NCBI GenBank assembly: GCA_028718185.1
Contig: JAQUMH010000015.1
Span: forward strand, 1 to 43,868
Reading direction: 5' to 3'
DNA: 43,868 nucleotides
DNA from: Elusimicrobiota bacterium
GTDB lineage: Bacteria; Elusimicrobiota; UBA8919
Made by a program: the position numbers and the translations under genes. Shown here in pieces: positions 43,506 through 43,868 of this stretch; within the stretch, counting starts at the first letter, position 1; every line of letters starts with the position of its first letter. A model generated the notes under the pieces. It made no database searches, was not told the DNA's origin, and saw nothing but the letters and a program-made list of their open reading frames with translations.

Positions 43506-43543
43506 AAACAAAGCAATCTCAATAAATCAAGATTGCTTTGTTT
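43506..43543 (-). terminator. Intrinsic terminator after relic tail
   Basis: AAACAAAGCAATCT pairs with AGATTGCTTTGTTT, and TTTTTTAT follows on the minus strand. It lies downstream of the relic sorting tail and of the exoprotein that enters from the right, and would end their transcript before the small CBM gene. Positions 43148-43505 hold no gene I can support. Confidence 0.75.
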
Positions 43544-43631
43544 AAATTTCGACATTGGATTTCGGACTAACATACGGGTTAGGATAGATTTTTATATTGT
43601 CATTGTCTCCTGAGCTCTTAAGTTTAAACAT
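43542..43631 (-). pseudogene. Relic of a FlgD-like sorting tail
   Basis: A 29-codon frame reads MFKLKSSGDNDNIKIYPNPY and then VSPKSNVEI and a stop. NIKIYPNPY is the exact opening of the FlgD-like tail found in the exoproteins (compare SNIKIYPNPYNP in exoprotein A). After PNPY the homology stops abruptly and the bases become a GGACTTCGGACAT-type short repeat found elsewhere between genes. The upstream part of the gene is gone. It is best read as the junction left by a deletion of an exoprotein gene. Confidence 0.6.
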
Positions 43632-43719
43632 TGTCGGTGTCTTTGACTGACACTAAACATTGGTTAGGCAGGGATTTTGGACTTCCTAATCTCTAATTCT
43701 CTAATCCACTAATTAACCG

Positions 43720-43738
43720 GCGCCATAAGATGGTGCGC
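43720..43738. repeat. Short hairpin GCGCCAT/ATGGTGC at the stop of the right-edge gene
   Basis: Nearly the same hairpin as at 9381. Here it directly follows the stop codon of the truncated exoprotein at the right edge. Confidence 0.5.
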
Positions 43739-43868
43739 TACTTTTCCACACCAATCTTTATTTTCTTTACTCCTGTGCTGTTTTCTATAAATATAATATA
43801 TACTCCACTCGCTACTCCCTTACCACCATCATTCTTACCATCCCATACTACCTTACCGCTATTACCTA
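43738..43868 (-). CDS. C-terminus of a further exoprotein with FlgD-like tail (5' end outside window)
   Basis: The last 42 codons before a TAG at 43738-43740 read GNSGKVVWDGKNDGGKGVAS, then GVYIIFIENSTGVKK and KIKIGVEK. WDGKND-GG-G-A-GVY is the signature of the FlgD-like / T9SS-type sorting tail at the end of exoproteins A to D. The rest lies to the right of the window. It differs clearly from the tails of A to D (EK end, VVWDGKNDGG), so it belongs to another subfamily. Confidence 0.8.
   Translation of the reverse strand, partial: GNSGKVVWDGKNDGGKGVASGVYIIFIENSTGVKKIKIGVEK

Noticed and set aside
1-43868. rRNA or tRNA genes
   Set aside because: I saw no conserved rRNA segments and no cloverleaf with GGTTCGAATCC-like arm in the intergenic regions.

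Overview
The window is an AT-rich stretch of an uncultured-type bacterial genome. It is dominated by secreted, multi-domain carbohydrate-active proteins and their presumed outer-membrane partners. Several features point to a Gram-negative lineage of the Elusimicrobiota / Firestonebacteria / Goldbacteria kind: UPF0164-type PorV/PorQ barrels, giant exoproteins ending in a FlgD-like tail (core PNPYNP, WDGKND, GxYIY), CBM6 and chitobiase-type modules, and low GC. The phylum cannot be fixed from the sequence alone.

Layout, left to right. Positions 1-1516 (-) hold the 5' part of a secreted TIM-barrel-like glycosidase with a CBM6. Positions 1630-10432 (-) are locus 1: PorV1 followed by exoprotein A, an apiosidase/DUF4038-like glycoside hydrolase of 2562 aa. 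Positions 11109-12996 carry two divergent AraC-type regulators. Positions 13079-21679 (-) are locus 2: PorV2 and exoprotein B, a paralogue of A. Positions 22513-26624 (-) are locus 3: PorV3 and exoprotein C, which has CBMs and a tail only. Positions 27426-28376 (-) hold an orphan, PorV4. Positions 29147-40744 (-) are locus 5: PorV5 and exoprotein D, 3466 aa, with an FG-GAP propeller, LamG and three CBM6. Positions 41694-42476 (+) encode a third AraC regulator and 42557-43147 (-) a small secreted CBM6 protein. The right edge holds a decayed sorting-tail relic and the C-terminus of a further exoprotein that enters the window.

The most striking feature is non-coding. All five porV genes, including the orphan, sit behind the same roughly 700-nt leader. 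Each leader has a sigma70-like promoter (a GACA-type -35, exactly 17 bp, TATATA-like -10). It then has a structured RNA whose core resembles a GEMM / cyclic-di-GMP-I aptamer (GAAAAGGC, a P2 hairpin often capped by GAAA, CGCAAARCC, GGGCTAAG, GGTTGCCGA). Next comes a variable hairpin, a second imperfect copy of the 3' aptamer strand, and a long terminator-like hairpin ending in a T run. The porV gene follows. This suggests that secretion partner and cargo pairs form one regulon controlled by transcription attenuation, possibly by a cyclic dinucleotide, with AraC regulators interspersed.

The genes plausibly work together as follows. The PorV-like barrels serve the export or surface attachment of the exoproteins, by analogy with type IX secretion. 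The exoproteins bind and cleave polysaccharide. The regulators and leaders decide which pair is made. No core type IX secretion genes lie in the window, so this role is inferred. Gene starts for exoproteins A, C and D and for PorV2 and PorV5 were moved to internal ATGs that follow clear Shine-Dalgarno sites and begin a signal peptide.
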